Shown here: positions 1 through 12,053 of the stretch, in pieces
How the letters are laid out: each line of letters starts with the position of its first letter
Numbering within the stretch: the stretch's first letter is position 1
NCBI GenBank assembly: GCA_945910005.1
Contig: OX246737.1
Location: 81,400,773-81,464,772, forward strand
Length of the DNA: 64,000 nt
Direction: 5' to 3'
Source: Isoperla grammatica
Taxonomy: Eukaryota; Arthropoda; Insecta; Plecoptera; Perlodidae
Program-made: the position numbers and the translations under genes
The notes under the pieces: model-generated
Told to the model about the DNA's origin: nothing
Seen by the model: only the letters and a program-made list of their open reading frames with translations
The model's database searches: none

Positions 1-2368
1 AGACTACACACGCCCATTAATCTTTTAATTAGGTAACACCCTGTAGCAACTTTCGTGCTCACATAATTTATATGCACAGCCCAGTCTAGCACCTTATCCA
101 CATAAACTCCAAGAAACTGTGCAGCATCACACTCAGTAATTGAACGTGATTTAAGATATATAAGAGGACTTTTATTAATGTGTCTTTGTTTTGTCCTAAA
201 CTGCATTAAACATGTTTTACTCGTATTAATAAAAAGTTCATTAAAATCACACCATCCATCCATTTGATTTGCAGCCAGCCTACCATAGGAGTATAGCGAC
301 TCTTGGTCAACGTCGCTGATACATTGATTGGAGTCATCTGCATAGAGTGTGACTTTCCCAACCGTGACAGAATCGGCCAAATCATTTATAAACACATTAA
401 AAAACAGAGGGGAAAGGACCGAGCCTTGAGGCACGCCTATATTCAGCTTAAATTTATCAGAAAGAGTGGTTTCCAATTTACCTGATAAACATACAATTTG
501 ACTTCGATTTTCTACATAAGACTTTATCCAAGCATAAGATTTGCCACACACTCCCAAGAGCTCTAGTTTTTTAAGAAGTATTTCGTGACTAACACTGTCA
601 AAGGCCTTTGAATAGTCATAAAATATACCTAGCACATGTTGGTTTTTGTCAATAGCCTCAAAAACATAAGAAATAAATTCACCCAACGCAGTTACAGTGG
701 ACCTGCCCTTTACAAACCCATGCTGGTTCTTGTTTAAAAGAGAATTAGCTTCAAGAAACGAGATTAGTCTATTATACATGGCAGTCTCAAATATCTTAGA
801 AAACACAGGAAGAACTGATATAGGTCGATTATTACTTAAGCTAGCTCTATCACCTTTCTTAAATATAGGAACAACTTTTGCTCTCTTTAAAGCGTCTGGA
901 AATGTACCCTGTATAAATGATTCATTAACAATGTGCATAAGTGGGCCTACTATATAAGCAGCCACGTGTTTGATGATGTTACATGGAACGCCGTCTAGTC
1001 CTGAAGATTTTTTCTTAATAACTTTGTCAACAATGTCATAAAATTCTTTCATTAACATAGGTCTGAGGAACATATAATTAACAGGAGTGCGAGTATCTTC
1101 AGTTCGAGGTTGATTACGATACGAGGTGTCATCTGCAACGCAATTCACCGAGGACATTTCATTTTTCATTTCCGCAACACTGGTTCCAAAATAATTGTTG
1201 AACATGTCTGCTACCTCTTTCTGAGAAGTGACCAGGGTTGATTCACTCTGAATGCTGATCTCGTCATGCGTGACTCTGTTAGCGCCAGCACACGCGTTTA
1301 TAACCTCCCAAGCGGCTTTTGATTTATTACTTGCATTGGTAAGATAGTTCTCATTATAATTACGCTTCGCATCCATAATACGGTTCCTGTACACTTTCTT
1401 CATCTCCAAGTAATTTGTAATATCTGACTGGCATCTGCCCGAACGCTTAGATCGCAAATATGCTTTTTTTACCTTTAATGACAGTTGTGACAGATCTTTA
1501 GAAAACCAACTTGCTTTTGATTGTACACGTTGCTTGACTTTCCTAAGGGGAAAGGCACGATTAAACACTGCCATAAATATATTCATAAAGGAATCAAACA
1601 TATTATTTACAGTTTCTAGTTGAAACACAGGATCCCAGTTAACTTCGCTGATGAAAGATATAAACTTATTGACATTATTAACACCAAAGGATCTCATCTC
1701 CTTCTCCGTAACACCATTGATAGGCAACTCCTCCAGCTTTACACCGTGCCGAATTATACAATGGTCCGACAAACCGTAATCACATACTTCAGTTTCGGAT
1801 AAATTGCTGTCCACATTCGTAAAAACATTGTCAATGCAAGTACTGCACGTTTTTGATATTCTTGTGGGCACAGTGACTGAGCCATGAAAGCCCTCGGCTA
1901 AAAACAGATCAATAATTGAGTGACTGTGAGGATCACTTACCCAAAAGTTTACATTAAAATCACCACATATTATTGTTTTACATTTCTTTAGGGAAACAAT
2001 GTTTAATAATTCCTGTAGCTTATTATAAAAAATGTCAAGACTAGCCGACGGAGATCTATATAAACAAACAATACACAACATCGCTCTTCTGTTGAAGAAT
2101 ATTCTATAGCGCAACATTCAAACACTTTTTCAATGCACAAGTTATTAAAGCAATGTCAATTTTTTGCTCGAATGCCTTCTTTAGTAAAAATTAAAGTACC
2201 ACCATTTTTAAATTCTTTCCTACAAAAATAGGTTGCCAAGTTGAAACAATGAACAACATAAGAACAATGTTTTCCTCCATGTTGATGGATTTTATGTAAA
2301 TAGTGGTAAGAGTGGTTACCAAAGAACGAACCTATCATTGTTGTGTCTGATCCCTCGCAAACATCCAT
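1..2368 (-). mobile_element. CR1/Jockey-type non-LTR retrotransposon, ORF2 region, decayed and cut by the window edge
   Basis: The minus strand encodes an endonuclease (EEP) domain followed by a reverse transcriptase. From 2117 down to base 1 one frame is open (about 705 codons) and still open at the edge. Motifs seen, in protein order: GGTLIF (about 2190), CLYRSPSAS (about 2050), ICGDFN (about 1955), LSDHC (about 1770), SSGLDGVPCNII (about 990), NNRPISVLPVFSKIFE (about 820), HGFVKGRST (about 700), YSKAFDSVSHEIL (about 610), GVPQGSVLSPLFF (about 430), and the catalytic YADD at 333-344. The endonuclease N-terminus is damaged. The first part is in another frame (2368 downwards) with a stop at 2156-2158, and the frame changes near 2060-2085. 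The family normally copies its RNA by target-primed reverse transcription; this copy is probably dead. The clade call rests on motif style only. No gene around it appears to use it. Confidence 0.9.
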
Positions 2369-3575
2369 TCAACTATCAAGGTGAACAGACACCAATATCT
2401 ATTGAACTCTCTCACACTGTGTAATGTCAATGACATGTCCTACTGAATGATTACCACACTTTAGTGAGCTCGTAGTTTATTTACGCATTACGCATGCCAA
2501 GGGCCAAGAGGATCGGTTCTAGAGTGCCGGGTTTGGTTCCTGTGAAGACGCTAAACATATGCATGCTATTATATTATTTGAATTTATATTCGGAACATCC
2601 TTACAAATTATTTATGTGTGATTATAGACTTGAACATTATAAACAAATTATAAATTGAAAGAGGATATTAAAATGTATATAAATATACGTATGCAATTTA
2701 CAATGAACTATGGTAATTTTATTTGGTAGGCCTACCAATTTCTTTCTTTTTTCTTTAGTTTAAGAATGAAATCACAACCTGATAGAAATGTTCTTTCAAA
2801 ACTTGAGGACTTAAATAGGAAGGAAGTCTGACTTGGCTGTCGAGTGTCGCCGCGTTAATAATGAAACCTGACGTTTCGGGGCGGTTACATGGTCCATCTC
2901 GAGAGAAATAACCCCAATAAGTTGTGCAACTAGACTAGTTGTAACAGTCGCCTTGCCATGCACTGGCGTCACGCTGCTGCTGTTTCATTTGAGCCGCTCT
3001 TCGGCCGACACGCGTCACCCAAGTATTTTACGTTGACTCCAGCCGCGAAAGCCTACGACAAGGTTTAACGGTATCGATTACTCGTTGTAGTGTGTAAGTG
3101 TCGGTGTGAAGTGTACTAATTGAAATTCACTGCGGAGAGAGCAGCCGTCGATTGAGAGGGAGCCATGATTGTCCGTGGTCGTGAGAGACGCACATGAAAC
3201 CTGTGACGATCTCCGTCTGTATTGCTTGCGGTATCAGATTTGCTTGAATTCTGGATGACTCAAGTCTTAATTACTTATTCATGATTATCGATCTTTGTTC
3301 CGCCTTGAATGTTTAAGGATAGTTTTACATTGTTAATGTTTGCGACTGCATGGAGTCGGTTGGGAATAGCAAGCCTCGGTGCGTCCCACACGCAGAGTTC
3401 GTTTCACGCACCGATGTGTCGTTGTCAAGAAAATCTCCACACGTAGCTTGAGAGAAAATTAGCGCTGACAGTATGACTGGCGTGTTCATCAAAATGTAAA
3501 TAAAGGTCATTTATAACTATCTCATCAAGTATAACTTTATTTCATTGGTTTGAATTGAATAAATCTTACGCTGCT
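2369..3575. other. Unassigned stretch left of the foldback element
   Basis: No convincing coding region. 2369-2500 may be the eroded 5' part of the retrotransposon. 2820-3240 is richer in CG dinucleotides than its surroundings and could be an old promoter or exon, but I see no splice pattern or protein match to support this. Confidence 0.4.
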
Positions 3576-3715
3576 TTCATAGCAACACGGCAACACGTTA
3601 GTTCCGAATTGGTAGGTCACGTCACGTGAACCAGTCAAAAAAGGCACGGCAAGTTTTTGATTGGTTCACGTGACCTGCCGGTCCAGAAAAAAACGTGTTG
3701 CCGTGTTGCTATGAA
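3576..3715. repeat. Foldback (MITE-like) hairpin, 140 bp
   Basis: The left arm begins TTCATAGCAACACGGCAACA at 3576 and the right arm is its exact reverse complement ending at 3715 (24 bases perfect). The arms then continue imperfectly inwards through a GTCACGTGAACC block, so nearly the whole element can fold on itself. It has no coding capacity. A target-site duplication is not clear. A small non-autonomous DNA transposon is the best reading. Confidence 0.75.
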
Positions 3716-4948
3716 TCCGCCATTAAACGTATCCGTAGCAAGTAGGTATATTTGTTATATAGGGCCAAGGAGATGCACTAACAGTTTACAGTTACAAACC
3801 GTTTATTCTTTCTTTCTTATAAACTGACTTTATATACTTGTTCTTGTACTTGTAAAAAGTAATATTTATTGGTCAATAAGTGAAACACATCAGAATATAA
3901 GTTAATTGTATTTTTGACTTGATGAGCCGCGTAGATATGGTTGCATTTTAGCAGCTGGATCTTTATGAATAAACTAATGATATTGTTCTTGGAAACGTGT
4001 AAAGCGAATGTATACGTGAACATCGTATCAATTAATCGTGAATTGTGTTTTGTGTAATGTTAAAAAATATTCTGTTAGTTCCCATTTAAAAATAAATTAT
4101 TCTTAGTATTGATTTTGCTCTTGTGCTGTATGCAATTTGTCCATAGATTATGCCCCATTTAGAAAGTTCAATGTTTCGTTCGATTATTAGTGTTTAAAAT
4201 TTAAATAACCAACACAAATAATTGGTATACTATTTTTGTTTTGGTGCAAGGGAACTAGAAAGAACGTATGACCTTTCTAAATGAGGCTTTACGGTATCTT
4301 GCACGTTATTTGTATGCTTGTTTGGCGTCTTTTTAAGACCGAGGGGTAGCTTTAAGTTAAAAACACCACACACTTTTTATTTTTAAATAATATGTCAAGA
4401 ATGAATCTCGAAATCATAAATCTGAATCACCAGCTATAGCGTACTGTGGTTTGGTAAGCCGGAAGGCCTATACATACTGAATGATCTAAATGTTACTAAC
4501 ATTATAATCAGTATGGCTGTTCTTTGTAATTCATGTTATTACTATAATTATGTATTTCATAATCAAAAGAACCACATTTTCGATTGCACTTTTTTTTTTG
4601 CTTCATTGTTTTAAGTCCGGTTGTTTTTGTCATAGAAAGATAAATAAAAAAAAGGTTTCGTAATTTCAAGCTGTTTAACGCTGTTTAACGCGATTAATGA
4701 CATTTGTTGTGACAGGTCATCATGATTAAAAGCTATTGTAAGATAATGCAAGGCTCGCCGACCGAAGGTAATTACGGATCGAGGCGAGAGTGGGGATCTC
4801 GTACTTTGGTCAGAGGTTGGTGCAAACGCTACCCGAGCCTAGCCTTCCAACAGCGAAATAAACGAACTGGAAACTGGAAACAGCAAATAGTAGAAGTTAC
4901 AAAAAAATTAAGATCACTCGTCTACGCTCCAATCACCTAATCATCTAA
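3716..4948. other. Unassigned AT-rich stretch
   Basis: AT-rich with scattered short open frames. 4722-4940 is open for 72 codons and less AT-rich than its surroundings, but I recognise nothing in it. Near 4910-4948 the minus strand shows a broken copy of the TTAGATGA 5' terminus of the element family that starts next, so an older copy may have been eroded here. Confidence 0.35.
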
Positions 4949-5945
4949 CAAGGAAAACGCTCCGCGTTAACAGATGAGCGTGCTTGGGGCAATTCACAAA
5001 ATTATAAAAAATCATTTTAAAAAAACTTACGAATTTCTAAGAGTTAAAAATATTGCTTACTGAGTGAATGTTAATGTCAACTTGCGGTCGAAATACAACC
5101 GGAAAGGATTTTAATGGTTTTAAGGTTGAATGGTTTAAGGTTTTTCAATGATTTTATGGTTTTAAGGGATTTCATGAAACAGGACTCCACTGAAAATGCG
5201 CTAATTCAAAAATCATTGAACTTATCCGGGCATACAAAATACATAATGTAGATACCAGTTAGATATGTATATCTGTATTGATAAATCATACAAAAACCGG
5301 AAGCAAACCAAAATAATACTTTTTAAAGTGTCGACAAAATTCTATTTTTAGCCTCACATGGCATCAAATATAACTCGCCATTCTTGCTATTGTGTTGCAT
5401 CTATGGAAATTACAAATGTACAGACAGAGAGGTGTACTTACTAATGCTATTTAACATGCATATTATGTGCATCTGGTTTCAATGGTCCTCAAATGCGAAG
5501 TATATAAGTGGAACACTGTAAAAAACTACAATATAAATTGCCTAAACAGAAACTAATATTTTTTTACAAAACGGCGGTCCAAGTTACAATTTAAAATGTT
5601 CGGCAACAGTCAATCCTACTGTAGGGCACGTTATTGTAAAACATTGTTTAATATTAATACATAAGTAACATAAGTAAAACATTATTTAAATATCTCGGTA
5701 AGTTTTAATTAAAACAAATTGGAACTGGATTATTGTCGACTGAATTCCTAGTCTTCATTTGTGAATGTTTGCCGTGAAAAACATCAAACATAACACGTAA
5801 TTGTAGCCATTCTATGATGGCTATCGAAATTTCAAATACACAGTGAGAAAAGTCTGATTGCGTACGCTATTAATGATGCATACTATGTGCATCTAACTTC
5901 AGTGGTCCGCAAATGCGAATCATATCGGTGGAAAACTGTAAAAAT
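4949..5945 (-). mobile_element. Degraded Helitron-like unit U0, minus strand
   Basis: Read on the minus strand, the 3' terminus is at 4949 (GCGTTTTCCTTG, one base off the usual CTAG) with the hairpin just inside. The internal blocks for 'TTCCACCGATATGATTCGCA' and the 'tagaatggctacaat' motif lie at about 5800-5940. The middle (5080-5500) is strongly diverged. The 5' part is missing, replaced at about 5946 by a plus-strand fragment. Confidence 0.65.
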
Positions 5946-5987
5946 GAAGAAATTCTTAACAGATTTAATAAGTATTTCGTGCAATTA
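5946..5987 (+). mobile_element. Plus-strand fragment of an older Helitron-like unit, interrupted by U1
   Basis: About 40 bases match the late part of the units (cttaacrgattta...tttcgtgcaattat) in plus orientation and stop where U1 begins. The sequence that should follow in an intact unit (tagcaacat...) is found at 36378, on the far side of the array. Confidence 0.5.
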
Positions 5988-7456
5988 TAAGATGAGCGTA
6001 GCGAAGCAGAGTGAATCTCTCCATACAACTCGATCGGCGCTTTGTCTGTGTGTATGTATGTATGTATGTATGTAAGTATGTATGTATGTATGTATGTATG
6101 TATGTATGTATGTCTGTATGTGCGCTAAATTTTTATCGTCGCGCACAGGTCAAACGGCTTGACGTATTTGGCTGAAATGTTCTGTCAACATTTGTGACTA
6201 CTAAACTCGATGCTGTACACATAACCAGCAAAATTCGTCAAGATGCCAGCCTACAAAAAATTAATTACTGAAAAACAAAAATTGTTTATTTATTTAATTA
6301 AATTAAAACTTACGAACGGATTTTTATGATGTTTCACTTCTAGATTATCATCAACGGTACCAACACTTCACAAAAGTTTATAAATTGTAAGTTTATCCGC
6401 CATGGTACAAAAAAAAAATATTGTTTCTCTACGGTAATATTTTTTTCATTTTTACAGTGTTCCACCGATATCATTCGCATTTGCGGATCTTTGCAGTTAG
6501 ATGCACAAAGTATACACCAAACATAGCGTACGTAACAATACCTATGCACAATTATTTGGAATTTCGATTGCTGTCATAGACTGGCTACAATGACGTAAGA
6601 TGCCAACCTACAAAAAATTTACAACTAAACATATGTTTTGTTATTTATTTAATTAAATTAAAACTTACACACCGATATAAATAATTTTTTATATGTAAGT
6701 CCACATCAATAGTACCAATACTCGTTAAGAGTTTCAAAATTGTAGCTTTAACCGCCATGTTATAAACAAATATTGTTTATTTACGGCAGTAATTTTCTTC
6801 GTTTTTACAGTGTTCCACCGATATGATTCGAATTTGCGGACCATTGAAGTTAGATGAAATAACTATGCTGCCGAAATGGCTTACGCAATCAGACCTTTCT
6901 CACTATGTATTTGGAATTTTAAAAGCTATCATAGAATGGCTACAATGACGTGTTATGTTTTATGACTTTAACGGCAAAAATGCAAACGTTAACAGCGAAC
7001 TTCGTCGACGAAATAAAAAGCTTTTATTATGATTTAAATGCGGTCAATGTATGATTAAACAATAAAACATTTTATATATAGTCTGTATCTACATTATGAA
7101 TGTTTCCATATAATGATAGGTTTAATAGTTTATGAATAAGAGCCTATTGAGTAGACCACGGTCGAATTGAATTATGCGGAAATCAATTGGAAAATCAACT
7201 TAAATGTTTTAATTAATTTAAAGAAAACCTCTTACTGGATTTAAATATTATTTTGTGCATTTATTGGCAACATATTGAGAAATAACATACACAAGTAACA
7301 AGGTTGTAACTTGATCCGTCATCTTGTAAAAAAAATCATATGTTTATTATAACGGTATTTTTTTTTTTTTAAAGAGTAATATGATATGCAAATGATTTAT
7401 TTGATTTGATACATTGAAATAAATCGCTCATCTGTCAACGCGGAGCGTTTTCCTAG
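5988..7456 (+). mobile_element. Helitron-like unit U1
   Basis: Full-length unit of 1469 bp. It begins TAAGATGAGCGTAGCGAAG, then carries 'ctccatacaactcgatcgg', a GTAT microsatellite (6047-6119), the 'ggcttgacgtatttggctg' block, two internal ~355-bp direct repeats, and at the 3' end the subterminal CGCTCATC, the AACGC-GGA-GCGTT hairpin and CTAG at 7453-7456. No open frame resembles a Rep/helicase, so it is non-autonomous. The 5' GATGAGCG and 3' CGCTCATC are reverse complements, as in Helentron-associated HINE/DINE-1 elements. Confidence 0.8.
6047..6119 (+). repeat. (GTAT)n microsatellite in U1
   Basis: About 18 tetranucleotide steps with two interruptions (taag, tctg), at the fixed microsatellite position of the element family. 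Confidence 0.95.
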
Positions 7457-8770
7457 TTAGATGAGCGAAGCGAACTGGAGTGAATCTCTCCATACAACTC
7501 GATCGGCGCTTTGTCTGTGTGAACGTATGTATGTATGTATGTATGTATGTATGTATGTATGTATGTATGTATGTATGTATGTATGTATGTATGTATGTAT
7601 GTATGTATGTATGTATGTATGTATGTATGTATGTATGTATGTATGTATGTATGTATGTATGTATGTATGTATGTATGTATGTATGTATGTATGTATGTAT
7701 GTATGTATGTATGTATGTATGTATGTATGTATGTATGTATGTATGTATGTATGTATGTATGTATGTGTGTATGTATGTATGTATGTATGTATGTGGGCCA
7801 AATTTTGTTCGTCGCACACACGTCAAACGGCTTGACGTATTTGGCTGAAATATTCGGTCAACATTGGTGACAAATAAACTCTATGCTGTTAACATAACCA
7901 GCAAAATTCGTCAAGATGCCAACCTACAAAAAATAAAGTTCTGAAAAACAAATTTTGTTTATTTATTTAATTAAATTAAAACTTACACACGGATTTAAAT
8001 GATGTTTCACTTGTAGGTTAACATCAACAGTCCCAACACTTGACAATAGTTTCAAAATTGTAAGTTTACCCGCCATGTTACAAAAAAATATTGTTCATTT
8101 ACGACTATAATTTCTTCATTTTTACAGTGTTCCACCGATATGATTCGTATTTGCGGACTATTGTAGTAAAATGCACATAGTATAGGCCTACACCAAACAC
8201 AGCGTACGCAATCATACCTTTATCACCATTAATTTAAACTCGATAGCTGTCATAGAATGGCTACAATGACTTAAGATGCTTACCTACAAAAAATCAATTA
8301 CAGAAAAACATGTTTTTTTTATTTATTAAATTAAATTAAAATTTGCACACCAATATAAATGATTTTTCGCGTGTAGTTCCACATCAATAGTACTAACACT
8401 CGACAATAGTTTCAAAAATAAAACTTCAACCGCCATGTTGTAAAAAAATGTTGTTTATTTACGGCTATAATTTTCTTCATTTCTACACTGTTCCACTGAT
8501 ATGATTCGCATTTGCGGACCATTGAAGTTAGATGCACAGAGTATGCTGCCGAAATGGCTAACGCAGTAAGACCTTTCTTACTATGTATTTGGAATTTTAA
8601 TAGCTATCATAGAATGGCTACATTGACGGGTTATGTTTTATGACTTTCACGGCAAAAATGCAGAAAATAACAATGAACTTGTAGACAAATTAAAAAGCTT
8701 TTGTTATGATTTAAATGCGGTTATTGTATGATTATACAATAATACATTTTAGATTTAGTCAGTATCTACA
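7457..8770 (+). mobile_element. Helitron-like unit U2, 3' end missing
   Basis: Starts TTAGATGAGCGAAGCGAAC directly after the CTAG of U1, a head-to-tail junction. It carries an expanded GTAT tract and both internal repeats. It stops at 'gtctatctaca'-type sequence (8770), where an inverted unit abuts. The last ~320 bases of the unit, including the hairpin, are absent. Confidence 0.8.
7525..7794 (+). repeat. Expanded (GTAT)n microsatellite in U2
   Basis: About 270 bp of nearly pure GTAT with one GTGT change near 7766. The long open frames over it on both strands are products of the repeat. Confidence 0.97.
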
Positions 8771-9917
8771 CTAGGAAAACGCTCCGCGTTGACAGATGAG
8801 CGATTTTTTTCAATGTATCAATTGAAATAAATCATTTGCATACAGTATTACTATTTCTACAACAAAAAATACCTTAAAATAATCATATATTACCAGTGAA
8901 TATAAAGTTCCATAATGTAGATACAGACTATATACAAAATGTAATGTTGAATCATACAATAACCCGCTTTCAAATCATAACAAAAGCTTTTTAATTAGTC
9001 GGCAAAGTTCGTTGTTAACTTTTGCATGTTTGCCGTGAACGTCATTAAATATAACACGTCATTGTAGCCATTCTCTGAAAGCTATCATAATTCAAAATAC
9101 GTAGTGAGAAAGGTCTGACTGCGTAAGCCATTTCGGCAGCATACTATATACATCTTACTTCAATGGTCCGCAATCGCGAATAATATCGGTGGAACACTGT
9201 AAAAACGAAGAAAATTACTGCCGTAAATAAACAATATTTGTTTATAACATGGAGGTTAAAGCTACAATTTTGAAACTTTTGTCAAGTGTTGGTACTATTG
9301 ATGTGGACTTACAAATACAAAATTATTTATATCGGTTTGTTAGTTATAATTTAATTAAATAAATAACAAAACATGTGTTAAGGTGTTCATTTTTTGTAGG
9401 TTGGCATCTTACGTCATTGAAGCCATTCTATGACAACTATCAAAATTCCAAATAATGATGCAAAGGTGTTGTTACGTACGCTATGTTTAATGTATACTAT
9501 GTGCATCTAACTGCAATAGTCCGCAAATGCGAATCATATCGGTGGAACACTGTAAAAATGAAGAAAGTTATGTCGTAAATAAACAATATTTTTTTATAAC
9601 ATGGCGGATAAACGTACAATTTTGAAACTATCGTCAAGTATTGGGACCGTTGATGTTAACCTTCAAGTAAAACAATGTTTAAATCCGTGTGTAAGTTTTA
9701 TCTTAATTAAATAAATAAACAAATTTTGTTTTTGAGAAATTAATTATTTGTAGGTTAGCATCTTGACGAATATTGCTGGTTATGTTAACAGCATCGAGTT
9801 TTGAAGTCACAAATGTTGCCCGAAAGTTTCAGCAAAATACGTCAAGCCGTTTGACCAGTGCGTCACCAACAAAATTTAGCGCACATACATACATACATAC
9901 AGACAGACATACATATA
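8771..9917 (-). mobile_element. Helitron-like unit U3, inverted, 5' end missing
   Basis: On the minus strand the unit ends in CTAG at 8771-8774 with hairpin and CGCTCATC just inside. It runs back through both internal repeats and the 'ggcttgacgtatttt' block to the microsatellite (9886-9917), where homology stops. It is tail to tail with U2, so 7457-9917 is a long inverted repeat. Confidence 0.8.
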
Positions 9918-10353
9918 GTGCTCCCAACGAAACTATTCTCATGCTTTCATCACAGGCCATGTCCAGAATGACAACTTAACTTGTCATACTTCCGTGTGCT
10001 TGATGGAAGATTGCGTCGGATTGTTCTCAGTTCGTGAGTTGGCCAACTTGTCCGTCGTTGATAAATGGTAATTTGGTCATTTGGGTAAGTTGCTATTAAT
10101 AATATTACACGACGAATATTAAAATAAATTAAATACAAATATAAGTTTGTAGTAACAAAACCAATAAATCCTGTTTGAAAAGAAGTGATAATTGAAAATA
10201 GATCACGGGAACCGAGCCATTCACAGCTTTTGATACCAAGAAATGGCGGAAACGCCGATGTTTAAACAAATTATTTCATAAAACTAAAGTAGGACGGACT
10301 ATACCTTCACAGTTTAGCCTTTAGACCTACCTCTAGAACACAGTGGAATATTA
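9918..10353. other. Non-repetitive spacer between inverted units
   Basis: No match to the unit family and no recognisable gene. It may be original host sequence between two insertions. Confidence 0.4.
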
Positions 10354-10633
10354 CTAGGAAAACGCTCCGCGTTGCCAGATGAGCGAGTTGGTTCAATGTT
10401 TAAAGCAAACAAATCTTTTGAATATCATATTTCTCTTTAAAAAAAAAATGCCTTTATACTAAACATATGATTTTTATACAAGATGGCTGAGCAAGTTACA
10501 ACCTTATTACTTGTGGATATTATTGCTCGATATGTTTCTAATAAATGCACGAAATATTATATACATCCGTTAAGATGTTTTCTTTAGATAAATTAAAACC
10601 TTTAAGTTGATTTTTCAATAGATTTCCGCATAA
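10354..10633 (-). mobile_element. Helitron-like unit U4, inverted 3' fragment
   Basis: The minus-strand 3' terminus (CTAG at 10354-10357, hairpin, CGCTCATC) is followed inwards by about 280 bases of normal late-unit sequence up to 'ggatttccgcataa'. There plus-strand U5 begins, so U5 appears to have inserted into it. The rest of U4 is not found. Confidence 0.7.
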
Positions 10634-12053
10634 TTAGATGAGCGCAGCGAAGCGGAGTGAATCTCTCCATACAACTCGATCGGCGCTTTGTCTGTGTGTA
10701 TGTATGTATGTCTGTATGTCTGTATGTCTGTGCGCTAAATTTTGTTCGTCGCGCACAGGTCAAACGGCTTGACGTATTTGGCTGAAATTTTCGGTCAACA
10801 TTTGTGAGTACTAAACTCGATGCTGTTAACATAACCAGCAAAATCCATCAAGATGCCAACATACAAAAAATTAATTACTGAAAAACAAAAATCGTTTATT
10901 TATTTAATTAAATGAAAACTTACAAACGGATTTTAATGATGTTTCACTTGTAGATTATCATCAACGGTATTAACACTTGACAATAGTTTCAATATTGTAA
11001 AATCATCCGCCATGTTATAAAAAAATATTGTTTTTTTACGGTAATAATGTTTTCATTTTTACAGTGTTCCACCGATATCATTCGTATTTGCGGATCTTTG
11101 CAGTTAGACGCACATAGTATACACAAAAATAGCGTACGCAATCATACCTTTCTCAAAAATATTTGGAATCTTGATAGCTGTCACAAAAAGGCTTCCATTA
11201 CGTAAGATGCCAACCTACAAACAATAAGTTACTGAAAAACATGTTTTTTAATTTATTTAATTTAATTAAAACTTACACACGGATATAAATGAGTTTTTGC
11301 ATATAGGTCCACATCAATAGTAGTAACACTCGACAATAGTTTCAAAATTGTAGCTTTAACCGCCATGTTGTAAAAAAATATTGTTTATTTACGGTAAATT
11401 TTTTTTCATTTTTACAGTGTTCCACCGATATGATTCGCATTTGCGGACCATTGAAGTAAATGCACATAGTATGCTGCAGGAATGGCGTAGGGAGTCAGAC
11501 CTTTCTCACTATGTATTTGGAATTTTATTAGCTTGCATAGTATGGCTACAATGACGTGTTATGTTTTATGACTTTCACGGCAAACATGCAGAAAATAACA
11601 ACAAACTTGGTCGACAATTTAAAAAGTTATTAATTTAAATTAAATGCAAGTTATTGTATGATTAAACAATATAACATTTTATATATAGTCTGTATCTACA
11701 TTATGGAACTCTCTATACACTGATAGGTTTAATAGTTTATGAATTAGAGCCTATTGAGTAGACCACGGTCGAATGAAATTATGCGGAAATCCATCAACTT
11801 GAAGGTTTTAATTTCTTTAAAGAAAACTTCTAAACGGATTCAAATAATATTTCGTGCATTTATTAGCAACATATCAAGAAATAATATACTTAAGTTATAA
11901 TGTTGTTACTTGATCCGCCATCTTGTAAAAAAATCATATGTTTATTATTAAGGTATTTTTTTTTTTTAAAGAGTAATATGATATGCAAATGATTTATTTG
12001 ATTTGTTACATTGAAAAAAATCGCTCATCTGTCAACGCGGAGCGTTTTCCTAG
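10634..12053 (+). mobile_element. Helitron-like unit U5
   Basis: Complete, 1420 bp, TTAGATGAGCG to CTAG, with a short mixed GTAT/GTCT microsatellite (about 10696-10732). First of a head-to-tail run U5-U10. Confidence 0.85.

Noticed and set aside
2156..2368. Separate small gene on the minus strand
   Set aside because: Its end (GGTLIFTKEGIRAK) is the endonuclease part of the retrotransposon, cut by a nonsense codon; it belongs to that element.
4722..4940. 72-codon open frame as a host gene
   Set aside because: No recognised motif, no splice context, and its end overlaps degraded element sequence.
7428..7870. Long open frames over GTAT, GT and AC tracts (poly Tyr-Ile-His-Thr, Val-Cys, His-Thr)
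   Set aside because: Simple repeats without stop codons are open in several frames on both strands; the same applies at 17538-18216, 35113-35482, 48012-48396, 51575-52892 and 57188-58331.
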